Of a stretch of DNA of 64,000 bases, positions 28,321 through 36,296 are shown one piece after another. Both the position numbers and the translations under genes were made by a program. The notes below the pieces were generated by a model. That model searched no databases and was not told the origin of the DNA. It saw only the letters and a list, made by a program, of their open reading frames with translations. Position 1 is the stretch's first letter. Each line of letters begins with the position of its first letter. The DNA comes from Alteromonas salexigens. Its GTDB lineage: Bacteria; Pseudomonadota; Gammaproteobacteria; Enterobacterales; Alteromonadaceae. The stretch is taken from the NCBI RefSeq assembly GCF_025628895.1, contig NZ_JAOTJC010000011.1, positions 116,860 through 180,859 of the forward strand, given 5' to 3'.

Positions 28321-28346
28321 TCACATGTGTTTATAAACATATGTGA
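28321..28346 (-). promoter_or_regulatory. ArsR operator palindrome
   Basis: TCACATGTGTTTA (28321-28333) and TAAACATATGTGA (28334-28346) are inverted repeats with one mismatch over 13 bases each. The repeat abuts the arsR start codon. The absence of a ribosome-binding site in between suggests a very short or leaderless mRNA. Confidence 0.78.
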
Positions 28347-28522
28347 AAAATGACATGTTTTGTAGCAGCCGTCAATGTAAACCATCAAGATAATGGTTAA
28401 CCGGCGTTAGGCGTTCACGAAAAAGATGAGTTGCAACTATTAAGTTTTACTTAAATGAGGTCGCTGGGTGGTCAGTGGTTTGAATTGCAGGTGAAAAAGG
28501 GGTTATTCAACGTATAAAAATA

Positions 28523-28745
28523 TTATGAAACGTTGAGCAACCAATTTATAAATAATTTTTTCTGACCACGATCTTTTAATTCAACATAACTTTTGTTGTT
28601 TTTATCGGAATACGAAATAGCGTATTTACTGACAGAAATATTTTGTATGGGTGGGTTAGCCTGAATTTGCTTGCCCTGAATGATGATACTTTGAATGAGA
28701 TGTCTCTTTGGAGTAGAGCCGCTTTTACTGAGAGGATGTAGAAGT
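28523..28745 (-). pseudogene. AT-rich open frame without a start codon (possible gene remnant)
   Basis: Between arsR and the cold-shock gene (28347-28803 holds no convincing gene) the minus strand carries an uninterrupted frame of at least 74 codons ending at 28523-28525. It has no in-frame ATG, GTG or TTG near its 5' end. Its translation is protein-like, for example ISVSKYAISYSDKNNKSYVE followed by a hydrophobic-aromatic end. It may be the rump of a decayed gene; chance in AT-rich DNA is the alternative. No family recognised. Confidence 0.25.
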
Positions 28746-28752
28746 GGAAAAA

Positions 28753-28784
28753 TGAAAAAACGGGACAGGCGAGCGCCTGTCCCG
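28753..28784 (-). terminator. Rho-independent terminator of the cold-shock gene
   Basis: CGGGACAGGC pairs with GCCTGTCCCG around a GAGC loop, with a run of six T residues on the minus strand, about 20 bases after the stop. Confidence 0.93.
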
Positions 28785-28803
28785 GTTACGTATAATCGGA
28801 CAG

Positions 28804-29016
28804 TTAGCCGACTACTACGTTAGTAGCCTGCAGGCCTTTTTGACCGTTTTCAACGTTGAACGTTACTGCCTGGCCTTCAGACAGAGTCTTGAAGCCGTCA
28901 GAAACGATTGAACGGAAATGTACGAATACGTCTTTGCCGCCGTTATCCTGAGTAAGGAAGCCAAAACCTTTGTCTTCGTTAAACCACTTAACAACGCCAT
29001 TTACTGAATTAGACAT
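28804..29016 (-). CDS. CspA-family cold-shock RNA chaperone
   Basis: A 70-residue OB-fold protein that binds single-stranded RNA and DNA. RNP1 (KGFGFLTQ, residues 16-23) and RNP2 (VFVHF, 30-34) are intact, and the length is that of CspA/CspE. AAGG lies 9 bases before the ATG. The 5' leader region upstream (29017-29120) is AT-rich with a small hairpin at 29045-29057 (GGTGA/TCACC), as expected for a structured cold-shock leader, but no canonical cold box was seen. Confidence 0.94.
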   Translation of the reverse strand: MSNSVNGVVKWFNEDKGFGFLTQDNGGKDVFVHFRSIVSDGFKTLSEGQAVTFNVENGQKGLQATNVVVG

Positions 29017-29133
29017 AATATATAACCTTTTTTAAATAATTGTTGGTGAAAATCACCGGTGTAGCGATAGATATGACTTTGCTAGTAGCGCATGTGTATA
29101 TCTAAAATCGACTTTAAAAAAGGAGAATGAAGA

Positions 29134-29220
29134 ATGAAACAGTGCAGTAGTAGAAAAAGCTTTAATTATCTAAAGCCCGTGCATAGTACATTTAATGCAG
29201 GGGGCTGTCTAACTATTTAG
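29134..29220 (+). CDS. Candidate 28-residue small ORF with a good ribosome-binding site
   Basis: AAGGAG at 29121-29125 lies 8 bases before ATG 29134, opening a 28-codon frame ending TAG at 29218-29220. The peptide is basic at its N-terminus (MKQCSSRKSFNY) with two cysteines and a GG near the end. It lies antisense to the cold-shock leader in the otherwise gene-free stretch 29017-29473. No family recognised; it may be chance. Confidence 0.22.
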   Translation: MKQCSSRKSFNYLKPVHSTFNAGGCLTI

Positions 29221-29393
29221 TGAATTATTTTTAGTATGGAGAAGTGAATGTCACGCATATAGGTTCAGGTTGTTGTTTCTGCTGTTAATTTTTAGTTTTT
29301 CTTAAATGGGAGGGCCCTGGTTTCAATATTGCTCGAACCTGCAGAGTGTCGTTCAGGGGAGCAAATGGAGGAATTGTTGCCAACGCGCTCGCA

Positions 29394-29426
29394 ATAGTTG
29401 ATAGAACTACTCAAGTATTAGATAAT
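29394..29426 (+). promoter_or_regulatory. erpA promoter overlapped by an IscR type-1-like site
   Basis: ATAGTTGA (29394-29401) and TCAAGTAT (29411-29418) are inverted arms 9 bases apart, the shape and spacing of the 25-bp IscR type-1 site. A sigma-70 promoter fits the same place: TTGATA (29398-29403), 17-base spacer, GATAAT (29421-29426). Binding would occlude the -35 and spacer, so iron-sulfur-dependent repression of erpA is inferred. Confidence 0.65.
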
Positions 29427-29473
29427 TGACCCGGTAATGGGTGCATCTGCACGCATATTGAATTGAGGTACTT

Positions 29474-29818
29474 ATGTCTGTAGAAACCGCGCTGCCTATT
29501 GAGTTTTCCGATGCAGCGGCACGCAAAGTCAAAGCTCTGGTCACTGAAGAAGAAAACCCTGAGTTAAAACTGCGGGTGTACGTAACCGGCGGCGGCTGTT
29601 CCGGATTTCAGTATGGCTTCACGTTCGATGAAAAAGTGAATGAAGGGGATATGACCATCGAAAAAGACGATGTCACCCTGGTAGTAGATCCTATGAGCCT
29701 GCAATATCTGGTAGGCGGTGTGGTCGACTATGTGGAAGGCCTGGAAGGTGCCCGCTTTCTGGTTGAGAACCCTAACGCCACCACCACCTGTGGTTGCGGT
29801 GCCAGCTTCAGCGTTTAA
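29474..29818 (+). CDS. erpA: Iron-sulfur cluster insertion protein ErpA (A-type carrier)
   Basis: A 114-residue A-type carrier that delivers Fe-S clusters to essential apoproteins such as IspG/IspH. The three cluster-ligand cysteines are in [11 protein letters not shown] (near residue 42) and TTCGCGASF (106 and 108). GAGG lies 6 bases before the ATG. It is monocistronic, with a hairpin 20 bases after the stop and an IscR-like site over its promoter. Confidence 0.95.
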   Translation: MSVETALPIEFSDAAARKVKALVTEEENPELKLRVYVTGGGCSGFQYGFTFDEKVNEGDMTIEKDDVTLVVDPMSLQYLVGGVVDYVEGLEGARFLVENPNATTTCGCGASFSV

Positions 29819-29835
29819 TTTTTCGTTCGAACATA

Positions 29836-29857
29836 ACGGAGTGGACTGCCACTCCGT
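29836..29857 (+). terminator. Hairpin after erpA
   Basis: ACGGAGTGG and CCACTCCGT form a perfect 9-bp stem with an ACTG loop. T residues follow only after a gap (TTTT 10 bases on), so termination is probable but weak. Confidence 0.6.
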
Positions 29858-29959
29858 GCTTGCCCTTTTCCGGTTTTTTCGTTTATTGTTTTAGCCAGGT
29901 TGTGCCATTAATTAACGGTTCAGGCTTTTGTGCTAAGCAGCTATTACAGGGGAACGGCA

Positions 29960-30532
29960 ATGAAACTTTATGGTTCGACAACGTCACCTTACGTACGGCG
30001 TATTCGCGTCGTCCTCTCGCAAACCCCGCACGAGTTTATCAATCTGCAGATATTTTCCGGTGATGACAGAGAATTGCTGGCCTCACGCAATCCCGCTCTG
30101 AAAGTACCGTGTCTGGAAGATGACGGACGCGTCATTCTCGACTCCCGCATTATTTACAGCTACCTGTCCGAGAAGTTTGATTACAAGCCACTGTCCTGGG
30201 ACGAAGAGAACATGCTGACGCTGATCGATGCCGCTAACGACTCCTTTGTGCAGTTACTGTTACTGGGCCGCTCAGATATCGATACCAGCGATGACAAACT
30301 GCATTTCCGCCTACAGAAGGAGCGAATTGAAGCCACTCTGACCTCTCTTGAAAAGCAGCTCGAGTCCGGTTTATTTGCGGCATGGCGTTATCCTGAGATT
30401 TGCCTTTATAGCCTGGTAGACTGGGTGGAATTCAGAGAGCTGCACAGCCTTGCGGATTACCCACAGCTAAAGGCGTTCCGGGAAAAGCATCAGGATCGCA
30501 TTGAACTGACAGCCACCGACCCCCGTCAGTAA
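29960..30532 (+). CDS. Glutathione S-transferase-like protein
   Basis: A 190-residue protein with an N-terminal thioredoxin-like GST domain. KLYGSTTSPYVRRIRVVLSQ carries the catalytic Ser-type loop, and NPALKVPCLEDDGRVILDSRII is the cis-proline/SNAIL-like glutathione site. A C-terminal all-helical domain follows, shorter than usual. ATG 29960 has AGGGG 8 bases upstream. Its 3' end overlaps the convergent dehydrogenase gene by 7 bases. Substrate unknown. Confidence 0.85.
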   Translation: MKLYGSTTSPYVRRIRVVLSQTPHEFINLQIFSGDDRELLASRNPALKVPCLEDDGRVILDSRIIYSYLSEKFDYKPLSWDEENMLTLIDAANDSFVQLLLLGRSDIDTSDDKLHFRLQKERIEATLTSLEKQLESGLFAAWRYPEICLYSLVDWVEFRELHSLADYPQLKAFREKHQDRIELTATDPRQ

Positions 30533-31491
30533 CCTTTATTGAAATCCAGTACGTACTGCAGCGGCTGCCTCTGGTAGTAGCGCTGCGCGTTATCCAGAAA
30601 AATGTCAGCCACGTCGGAAGGATGGGAGATAGCAGCGGTATGTTGGGTCACCAGCACTTTAGGGTGTGCCCAGTACGGATGCTCGGCGGGTAGCGGCTCG
30701 GTACGAAAGACATCCAGTACCGCTCCTCGTAGGCGGTCTTTATCCAGCGCGTCCAACAATGCTTCATCATCAATCGCGGCGCCCCGGCCTGCATTAATCA
30801 GCACCGCGTGGCTGGGCAGCGCCCGCAAGAAGCTTTCCTCTATCACATTGCGAGTAGCCGGCGTGTCCGGAAGCAGGTTAACTACCGCATCAGCCTGCGC
30901 CGCCAGCTCACATTTTTGTGCCAGTGAGTACGTACGCTGGTAGCCCTCCACAGGTGTGCCATTGCGGTTAAGGCCGATGACAGTCATTCCCAGCGCCTGC
31001 GCCACCGGCACCAATGCGGCCGCAATCGAGCCTGCCCCCAGAATCGCCAGCGTCTGCCCCGCCAGTGACGCCGTGGGTGGCTGCATCCAGCGCTCCGGTC
31101 CCGGCGCCCGTTGCAATGCCTGGAAACGGGCTATCTCGCGGCTGTAGTAAAGCAGATGAGCAAACACGTATTCGCGCATCTGTTCGCCAAAAATATTCTT
31201 CACGCCGGTGAGCACATAATCCTGTTTGGGTTGGGCCAGCAGCGGTGCATTCCCGGCCCAGGTCGACTGACACCATTGCAGGTGCGGGCAGTGCGGCACT
31301 ATTTCGGCCGCCAGATCCGGGTCTGCCAGCAGTACGGAAATACGTTTAGGATCTATGTCGGCCACCTGATCACTGTGCTGATCCACGATGAGGAGACCCG
31401 GTGAGTGTTGCGTGAGTAAGGCACAGAACTCACTGGCATCGCGACTAAGAATGGTGACTGAAAGGGGGCTGGCTGGCATAGAGTAACTCAC
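30526..31491 (-). CDS. D-2-hydroxyacid dehydrogenase (GhrA-like)
   Basis: A 321-residue NAD(P)H-dependent 2-hydroxyacid dehydrogenase, nearest to glyoxylate/hydroxypyruvate reductases of the GhrA type. The dinucleotide fold has LAILGAGSIAAALV, in which the third Gly of GXGXXG is Ala. The catalytic triad is Arg in INAGRGAAID, Glu in DVFRTEPLP and His in VTQHTAAIS. It overlaps the converging GST gene by 7 bases at the 3' end. Physiological substrate uncertain. Confidence 0.87.
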   Translation of the reverse strand: MSYSMPASPLSVTILSRDASEFCALLTQHSPGLLIVDQHSDQVADIDPKRISVLLADPDLAAEIVPHCPHLQWCQSTWAGNAPLLAQPKQDYVLTGVKNIFGEQMREYVFAHLLYYSREIARFQALQRAPGPERWMQPPTASLAGQTLAILGAGSIAAALVPVAQALGMTVIGLNRNGTPVEGYQRTYSLAQKCELAAQADAVVNLLPDTPATRNVIEESFLRALPSHAVLINAGRGAAIDDEALLDALDKDRLRGAVLDVFRTEPLPAEHPYWAHPKVLVTQHTAAISHPSDVADIFLDNAQRYYQRQPLQYVLDFNKGY

Positions 31492-31600
31492 AGTAAAGAT
31501 TTCTTTCCTCTTAATAACGGGCTGCCATCAGCCCGTGTGTTTATAAATTGTTAGTAACAAATTACATTCCCGTAACACATTACAATAAGAGAATGCAGTT

Positions 31601-33379
31601 ATGACTACTACCCTGGATCATGCGAAATGCCTGTCGCCGCGTCGCAATACCACTACCGCCGATTCGGTGGAGGCGCTTGTCGCCGAACAATTGACTCATT
31701 TTGGTATCGATAGCGACTCTGAGTACGGGCAGGCGCTGAGTAGCACCGCCACGCACCTGTATCAGGCACAGTCTGATGTCATGTCACTTTGGGACATTAC
31801 CAGTTCGTCACTGAAATCGCTAAATAAAGAAGACCGGCTGGCTTACTTTAATGCCAAAAAGTTTCTGTCTTTTCAGATTGCTAAAATTCTCGATACCTTA
31901 CAAAACCCGTTCAGAGCCACCTACCAGAGCCTGTCTGGTGGCAACGGCTCGCAAGGGCATTATCCGTTGTTCGACAATGTGACCGCATTGTTTTCGGCTA
32001 CACCGGTCATTGTGCGCACGGCCACCTATGTGTATGCCTGTACAGAATGGGTAGATGATGCCTTTCAGGGCAAGGAATTTACCCACCAGATATATTCCCG
32101 CTTACTGAACCCCACCAATATTTCGCTGGCCAATGCCATTGTTGATATGGAAGCGGGTCCCTATTCGGCCGATTATCTGGCGTGGAATTTTAATTCCGGT
32201 ATGGCGGCTATAGATGGCATGCTCTCTAATGTGCTGTCACACGGTGACATCCTGATTGTTTCGCGCAACGTGTACGGTGGTGTGTACCAGCTGCTGCACG
32301 ACTATTTTGCCCGGGAAAACCGTATGAATATCCGGTTAGCCTGGTTCGACGGTTATACCCGTGAGGAATTTGCGTCTTTTTATGCACAAACCCGCGCAGA
32401 ATACGAAAACGAACTGAATGACGGCGCGAACCTGCATGTGTACCTCGAGTCACCCTGTAACCCCCATGGCTATGTACTCGATGTGCCCGGTATTTGTGAG
32501 GAAGCTCATGGCCATGACTCACTGGTTATGCTGGACTCCACCCTGGCCACACCTGTGTTGCATCAGCCTCTGCAACATGCAGATAAAGCGGCGCGGCCCG
32601 ACTATATCGTACACAGTTATACTAAGGACATTTGCGGCAGTGGGGCCACCACCGCCGGGGTAGTCATTGCCGAGAGTTACCGGATGTTTCAGCCGAAAGG
32701 CGCGTGCGTAAACGGTTACGACTGGTCACGCACCCTGTTTTGGGACGTGTATTACATCAAAGGGGCGTTCTTAGACTCTGAAAAGGCCTTTGATGTATTA
32801 AATGGTATGAAAACGCTGGAGCAGCGCATGATGACGAAAGTCATCAACACCAAGGTGTTTACGGCGTTTCTGGATGCACATCCACAATTACGGGTTAACA
32901 GCCATGCAGTGGTTACCCATAGAAACGCTGGCCTATGTGAAAAGCAGCACAAACACGGTTGGCCGTGTGCGTTGTTTACTGTCGACATGGCGCGGGCCGG
33001 TCTGGATCGCCACGCCTTTACCCGCTTTTTTGATGCGTTGGAGCCTGCCTTCAGTCATCAGGTCAGTATTGGCCAGACCAACACCATTATTCTGTGCCCG
33101 GCCCTGACCTCGCATTCAGAGCTTAGTCCAGAGGAACAAAAGAAAGCCGGTATTGAACTCACCACCATGCGCATCGCCATGGGCACCGATAACGTGAAAC
33201 AGCTGATAGCGCACTTCATTCTGGCTGCCCGCCACTTTATCGATCCGCAGGTAGCAGGATTTACCAATGATTTTATGTCGCCTGAGCAGGTAGATGAGCT
33301 ATATCAGCGGATCAGCATGGAAGTGTGTGAGCAGCACTTCAGCAACGTGCCGAAAACCGCGGAACTGTTGCAGGAATAG
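31601..33379 (+). CDS. Long Cys/Met-metabolism PLP enzyme with N-terminal extension
   Basis: A 592-residue member of the Cys/Met gamma-class PLP family (cystathionine gamma-synthase/lyase fold), about 200 residues longer than usual. Residues 1-135 are a non-homologous, mainly helical extension. The family core then appears: YSRLLNPTNISL (165-176), the PLP-stacking region VSRNVYGGVYQLL, ESPCNPHGYVLDVPGI, and the PLP lysine Lys342 in HSYTKDICGSGATTAG. The lysine motif deviates from the usual SxTKYxxGHSD. Reaction unknown; gamma-elimination or replacement is plausible. Monocistronic. Confidence 0.78.
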   Translation: MTTTLDHAKCLSPRRNTTTADSVEALVAEQLTHFGIDSDSEYGQALSSTATHLYQAQSDVMSLWDITSSSLKSLNKEDRLAYFNAKKFLSFQIAKILDTLQNPFRATYQSLSGGNGSQGHYPLFDNVTALFSATPVIVRTATYVYACTEWVDDAFQGKEFTHQIYSRLLNPTNISLANAIVDMEAGPYSADYLAWNFNSGMAAIDGMLSNVLSHGDILIVSRNVYGGVYQLLHDYFARENRMNIRLAWFDGYTREEFASFYAQTRAEYENELNDGANLHVYLESPCNPHGYVLDVPGICEEAHGHDSLVMLDSTLATPVLHQPLQHADKAARPDYIVHSYTKDICGSGATTAGVVIAESYRMFQPKGACVNGYDWSRTLFWDVYYIKGAFLDSEKAFDVLNGMKTLEQRMMTKVINTKVFTAFLDAHPQLRVNSHAVVTHRNAGLCEKQHKHGWPCALFTVDMARAGLDRHAFTRFFDALEPAFSHQVSIGQTNTIILCPALTSHSELSPEEQKKAGIELTTMRIAMGTDNVKQLIAHFILAARHFIDPQVAGFTNDFMSPEQVDELYQRISMEVCEQHFSNVPKTAELLQE

Positions 33380-33435
33380 CGCTGATTGCCGATACCTAGT
33401 ACACTTCTCTAAAGGATTAGTTTGCAGGTATCGGC

Positions 33436-33864
33436 ATGTATCATCTTACCCTCAATGCGACGTTTCATACGTCGGTTACCCACCTGTTTGACGCGTTTCA
33501 CCGCCCCGAATTACTTATTCAGTGGTTTGCGCCCGGAAGTGCGCAGGTATCGCAGATTATGGCGAACTTCACGGAAGGGGGGCGCTATCGGATCACCATG
33601 CAGGAACCTAACGGTGACAAGTATACCCTGACCGGGATTTACAGTTATATCCGCCGAAATGAGAAGATTGTGATGTCATGGGCGTGGGAAGATGACCGGG
33701 AAGAGTCAGTGATCACCACGGTAGAAGTGGAGCTGGAATCGGTAGATGACGCCACCACCGCGTTAACGCTGATCCACTCAGGCTTTGCCAATGAGCAGGA
33801 ACGGAATCAGCATCAACAGGGCTGGATGGCGTGTTTTGAAAAACTGTCAGGTGTGCAGTACTAG
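33436..33864 (+). CDS. SRPBCC (AHSA1-like) domain protein
   Basis: A 142-residue single START/SRPBCC domain of the AHSA1 type. Family landmarks are THLFDAFHRPELLIQWFAPGS near the start, GGRYRITMQEPNG in the middle, and GWMACFEKLSG at the C-terminal helix. These proteins bind hydrophobic ligands or chaperone partners; the role here is unknown. Only 2 bases separate its stop from that of the convergent old yellow enzyme gene. Confidence 0.85.
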   Translation: MYHLTLNATFHTSVTHLFDAFHRPELLIQWFAPGSAQVSQIMANFTEGGRYRITMQEPNGDKYTLTGIYSYIRRNEKIVMSWAWEDDREESVITTVEVELESVDDATTALTLIHSGFANEQERNQHQQGWMACFEKLSGVQY

Positions 33865-33866
33865 TC

Positions 33867-34988
33867 TTAGCTTATCTTTTCCAGCTCTTGCTTACCGCTT
33901 TCTTCACGATACATATCGTAATCGCTGTAGCCCTCTGCGCCACCACCATACCACTGCGACGGATCGTCAAAGTCGGTTAGCGGGACATTGTGCTGGTAGC
34001 GGTAGGGCAGATCCGGGTTCGTGATCCACGGACGACCAAACGCGATCATATCCCCGTCCCCCTCGGCAATGCGGGTTTCTGCCTGCGCCTTATCATAGCC
34101 ACAATTGCCCATCAGCATACCGTCATAAAATGACCGGAATTCGGCCAGTGTCATGGGCTCGCCCCGCTCATGAAAGCCAAAGCCCAGGCCATCCATGACG
34201 TGCAGGTAGCCTACCTGTAACTGGTTAAGCTGTTGTGCAACATAGCGATACAGTTCGCGGAAATCATCACAGCCCATGTCATTAAACACCCCATTGGGTG
34301 ATAACCGAACGCCCACCTGAGAAGCCGGCCATACCTCCAAAACGGCATCCATCACTTCGCCCAGAAAGCGATAACGGTTTTCAATACTGCCGCCATATTC
34401 GTCTTCACGCTGATTACTGCGACCATCAAGAAACTGATTGATCAGGTACCCATTCGCAGCATGCACTTCGATGCCGTCAAAACCGGCGGCCTTGGCGTTG
34501 ATGGCTGCCTGTCGGAAGTCCGCCACCGTCCGGCGAATATCATCGTGGGTCATTGGCTCAGGGACTTCGTAGGCTTTCTTGCCTTCAGGTGTATGGATTT
34601 CGTCTCCTTCCAGCTTCACGGCAGAGGCCGAAAGCGGCAGTTCGCCCTCATGAAAATCGCTGTGCGACGCCCGGCCACAGTGCCAGAGCTGCAGCACCAT
34701 ACGGCCGTTCGCTTCATGAACACGAGATGTAACAGAGCGCCACCCTGCGACCATGGCATCGGTGTAAATGCCGGGTGAATCTACCCAGCCTAACCCTTCT
34801 TCGGAAATTGACGTTGCCTCTGAAATAATCAGTCCGGCGGTGGCCCGCTTCACGTAGTAGTCGCCCATAATCTTATTGGGGATACGATCAGCGCCGGCGC
34901 GACCGCGGGTCAAGGGGGCCAGAGCCATACGGTTGGTCAGCGTGAAGCCCGCCCACTGTATGGGTGTAAATAATGGTGAATCTGACAT
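33867..34988 (-). CDS. nemA: Old yellow enzyme family alkene reductase (NemA-like)
   Basis: A 373-residue FMN-dependent ene-reductase reducing activated double bonds (for example N-ethylmaleimide, nitro-olefins). FMN site ALAPLTRGRA near residue 22; catalytic His-X2-Asn in EVHAANGYLINQFLDGRSN; phosphate-binding end MIAFGRPWITNPDLP. The length is that of E. coli NemA (365). A 31-bp inverted repeat about 70 bases upstream is a likely operator, but no nemR-type regulator is adjacent. Confidence 0.92.
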   Translation of the reverse strand: MSDSPLFTPIQWAGFTLTNRMALAPLTRGRAGADRIPNKIMGDYYVKRATAGLIISEATSISEEGLGWVDSPGIYTDAMVAGWRSVTSRVHEANGRMVLQLWHCGRASHSDFHEGELPLSASAVKLEGDEIHTPEGKKAYEVPEPMTHDDIRRTVADFRQAAINAKAAGFDGIEVHAANGYLINQFLDGRSNQREDEYGGSIENRYRFLGEVMDAVLEVWPASQVGVRLSPNGVFNDMGCDDFRELYRYVAQQLNQLQVGYLHVMDGLGFGFHERGEPMTLAEFRSFYDGMLMGNCGYDKAQAETRIAEGDGDMIAFGRPWITNPDLPYRYQHNVPLTDFDDPSQWYGGGAEGYSDYDMYREESGKQELEKIS

Positions 34989-35055
34989 GCTTACTCCTAG
35001 TCATTGCTTGACCGACGAGGGGCCTGGTTCGTACCAGACAACACATCATGCTCGT

Positions 35056-35086
35056 CAGTATTAATACATGTAACCGATTAATACTG
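35056..35086 (-). promoter_or_regulatory. Inverted repeat upstream of the old yellow enzyme gene
   Basis: CAGTATTAAT (35056-35065) and ATTAATACTG (35077-35086) are perfect 10-base arms around an 11-base spacer, about 70 bases before the nemA start. The geometry suits a dimeric transcription factor; which one is unknown. Confidence 0.5.
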
Positions 35087-35166
35087 CGCCTATGATACGA
35101 AAGATTGATTCTAAATTAGTATAAATTATTCACCCGGGGGCATTGACGCCAACAGCCGGGCAATCA

Positions 35167-36294
35167 TCAGACAGGACAATATGTGCCGAGAACCGCGGCG
35201 CGGGAAGCGCCTGTGACAGAGGGGATGTTGCCGGGAATACGGTTTAGAAATGCATACGCCAGCCAGGCAAATGCCGCCCCTTCCACTTGCTGGGGGTGTA
35301 TCCCTGCCTGGTCGCTGGTGGTCAGACTATAGTGAGGTAATCGTTCCTTCAGTGCCCGCATAAGCGTACTGTTAAATGCACCGCCGCCGCACACCAATAC
35401 ATCCTTCGCCTGGCTGTTTTGCGTGATTGCGTCACTCAGCGTGTGGGTAGTGAGGGCCAGCAGGGTGGCCTGGACATCTTCAGGCGCCAGGTTTAACGGG
35501 GCGAGCAGATGGTTCAGCCAGTTAAGATTAAAATGTTCACGGCCGGTTGACTTAGGTGCCGTTCGAGTAAAGTAAGGATCTTTCAGGAGTCGGCCTAGCA
35601 GGCGGGCGTTCACGGTGCCTGCAGCTGCCCACTGGCCGTCGTGATCATAAGCCTTGCCAGTGTGTTGCAAACACCATGCGTCCATCAGGGTGTTACCGGG
35701 GCCGGTGTCGAAACCCTCAACCGGTTCGGGACTGCCCGCCGGGGGGAGGATGCTGATATTGGCGATACCACCGATATTGGCCACTACCCGGGAGGCCAGA
35801 GGCCGGGAAAATACCGCCTGGTGAAAAGCCGGCACCAAGGGGGCGCCTTCGCCACCAAGGGCAATATCTTTACGTCTGAAGTCGGCGATGACGTCGATAC
35901 CGGTGAGTACCGCCAGGGAGTTGGGGTCGCCGAGTTGGAGCGTGAAACCGAAAGGAACCGCGCCCTGATGAACGGGCACTCCCTTGGGGTGATGGCGAAC
36001 CGTCTGGCCATGAGAACCGATGGCTTTAATGGCGTCGGGCTGCAGGCCGGTTTGTGCCAGTAATTTATTCACTGCTTTGGCAAAGGTGTCGGCGACAGCG
36101 CGGTCGGCACTGCCCATCAGGTTAATTTCTTCTGTACCTGGCCTGCACAGTGAATGTAACGCGGTTAATAATGTAACGGGGTAGGGCAGCGACACACTGT
36201 CGCAGGTAATGACCTCATTACCGGTGATGTCGCAGAGGACGGCGTCCACGCCGTCCATACTGGTGCCTGACATCAGGCCGATATAATAGGCCAT
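35167..36294 (-). CDS. anmK: Anhydro-N-acetylmuramic acid kinase
   Basis: A 375-residue cytoplasmic enzyme of cell-wall recycling that phosphorylates and opens 1,6-anhydro-MurNAc to MurNAc-6-phosphate. It has the family start YIGLMSGTSMDGVDAVLCD, the ATPase-like phosphate motifs GSHGQTVRHHP and VANIGGIANIS, and FDTGPGNTLMDAW. It lies 2 bases after the M23 peptidase gene, so cell-wall turnover and recycling are joined in one operon. Confidence 0.95.
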   Translation of the reverse strand: MAYYIGLMSGTSMDGVDAVLCDITGNEVITCDSVSLPYPVTLLTALHSLCRPGTEEINLMGSADRAVADTFAKAVNKLLAQTGLQPDAIKAIGSHGQTVRHHPKGVPVHQGAVPFGFTLQLGDPNSLAVLTGIDVIADFRRKDIALGGEGAPLVPAFHQAVFSRPLASRVVANIGGIANISILPPAGSPEPVEGFDTGPGNTLMDAWCLQHTGKAYDHDGQWAAAGTVNARLLGRLLKDPYFTRTAPKSTGREHFNLNWLNHLLAPLNLAPEDVQATLLALTTHTLSDAITQNSQAKDVLVCGGGAFNSTLMRALKERLPHYSLTTSDQAGIHPQQVEGAAFAWLAYAFLNRIPGNIPSVTGASRAAVLGTYCPV

Positions 36295-36296
36295 GA

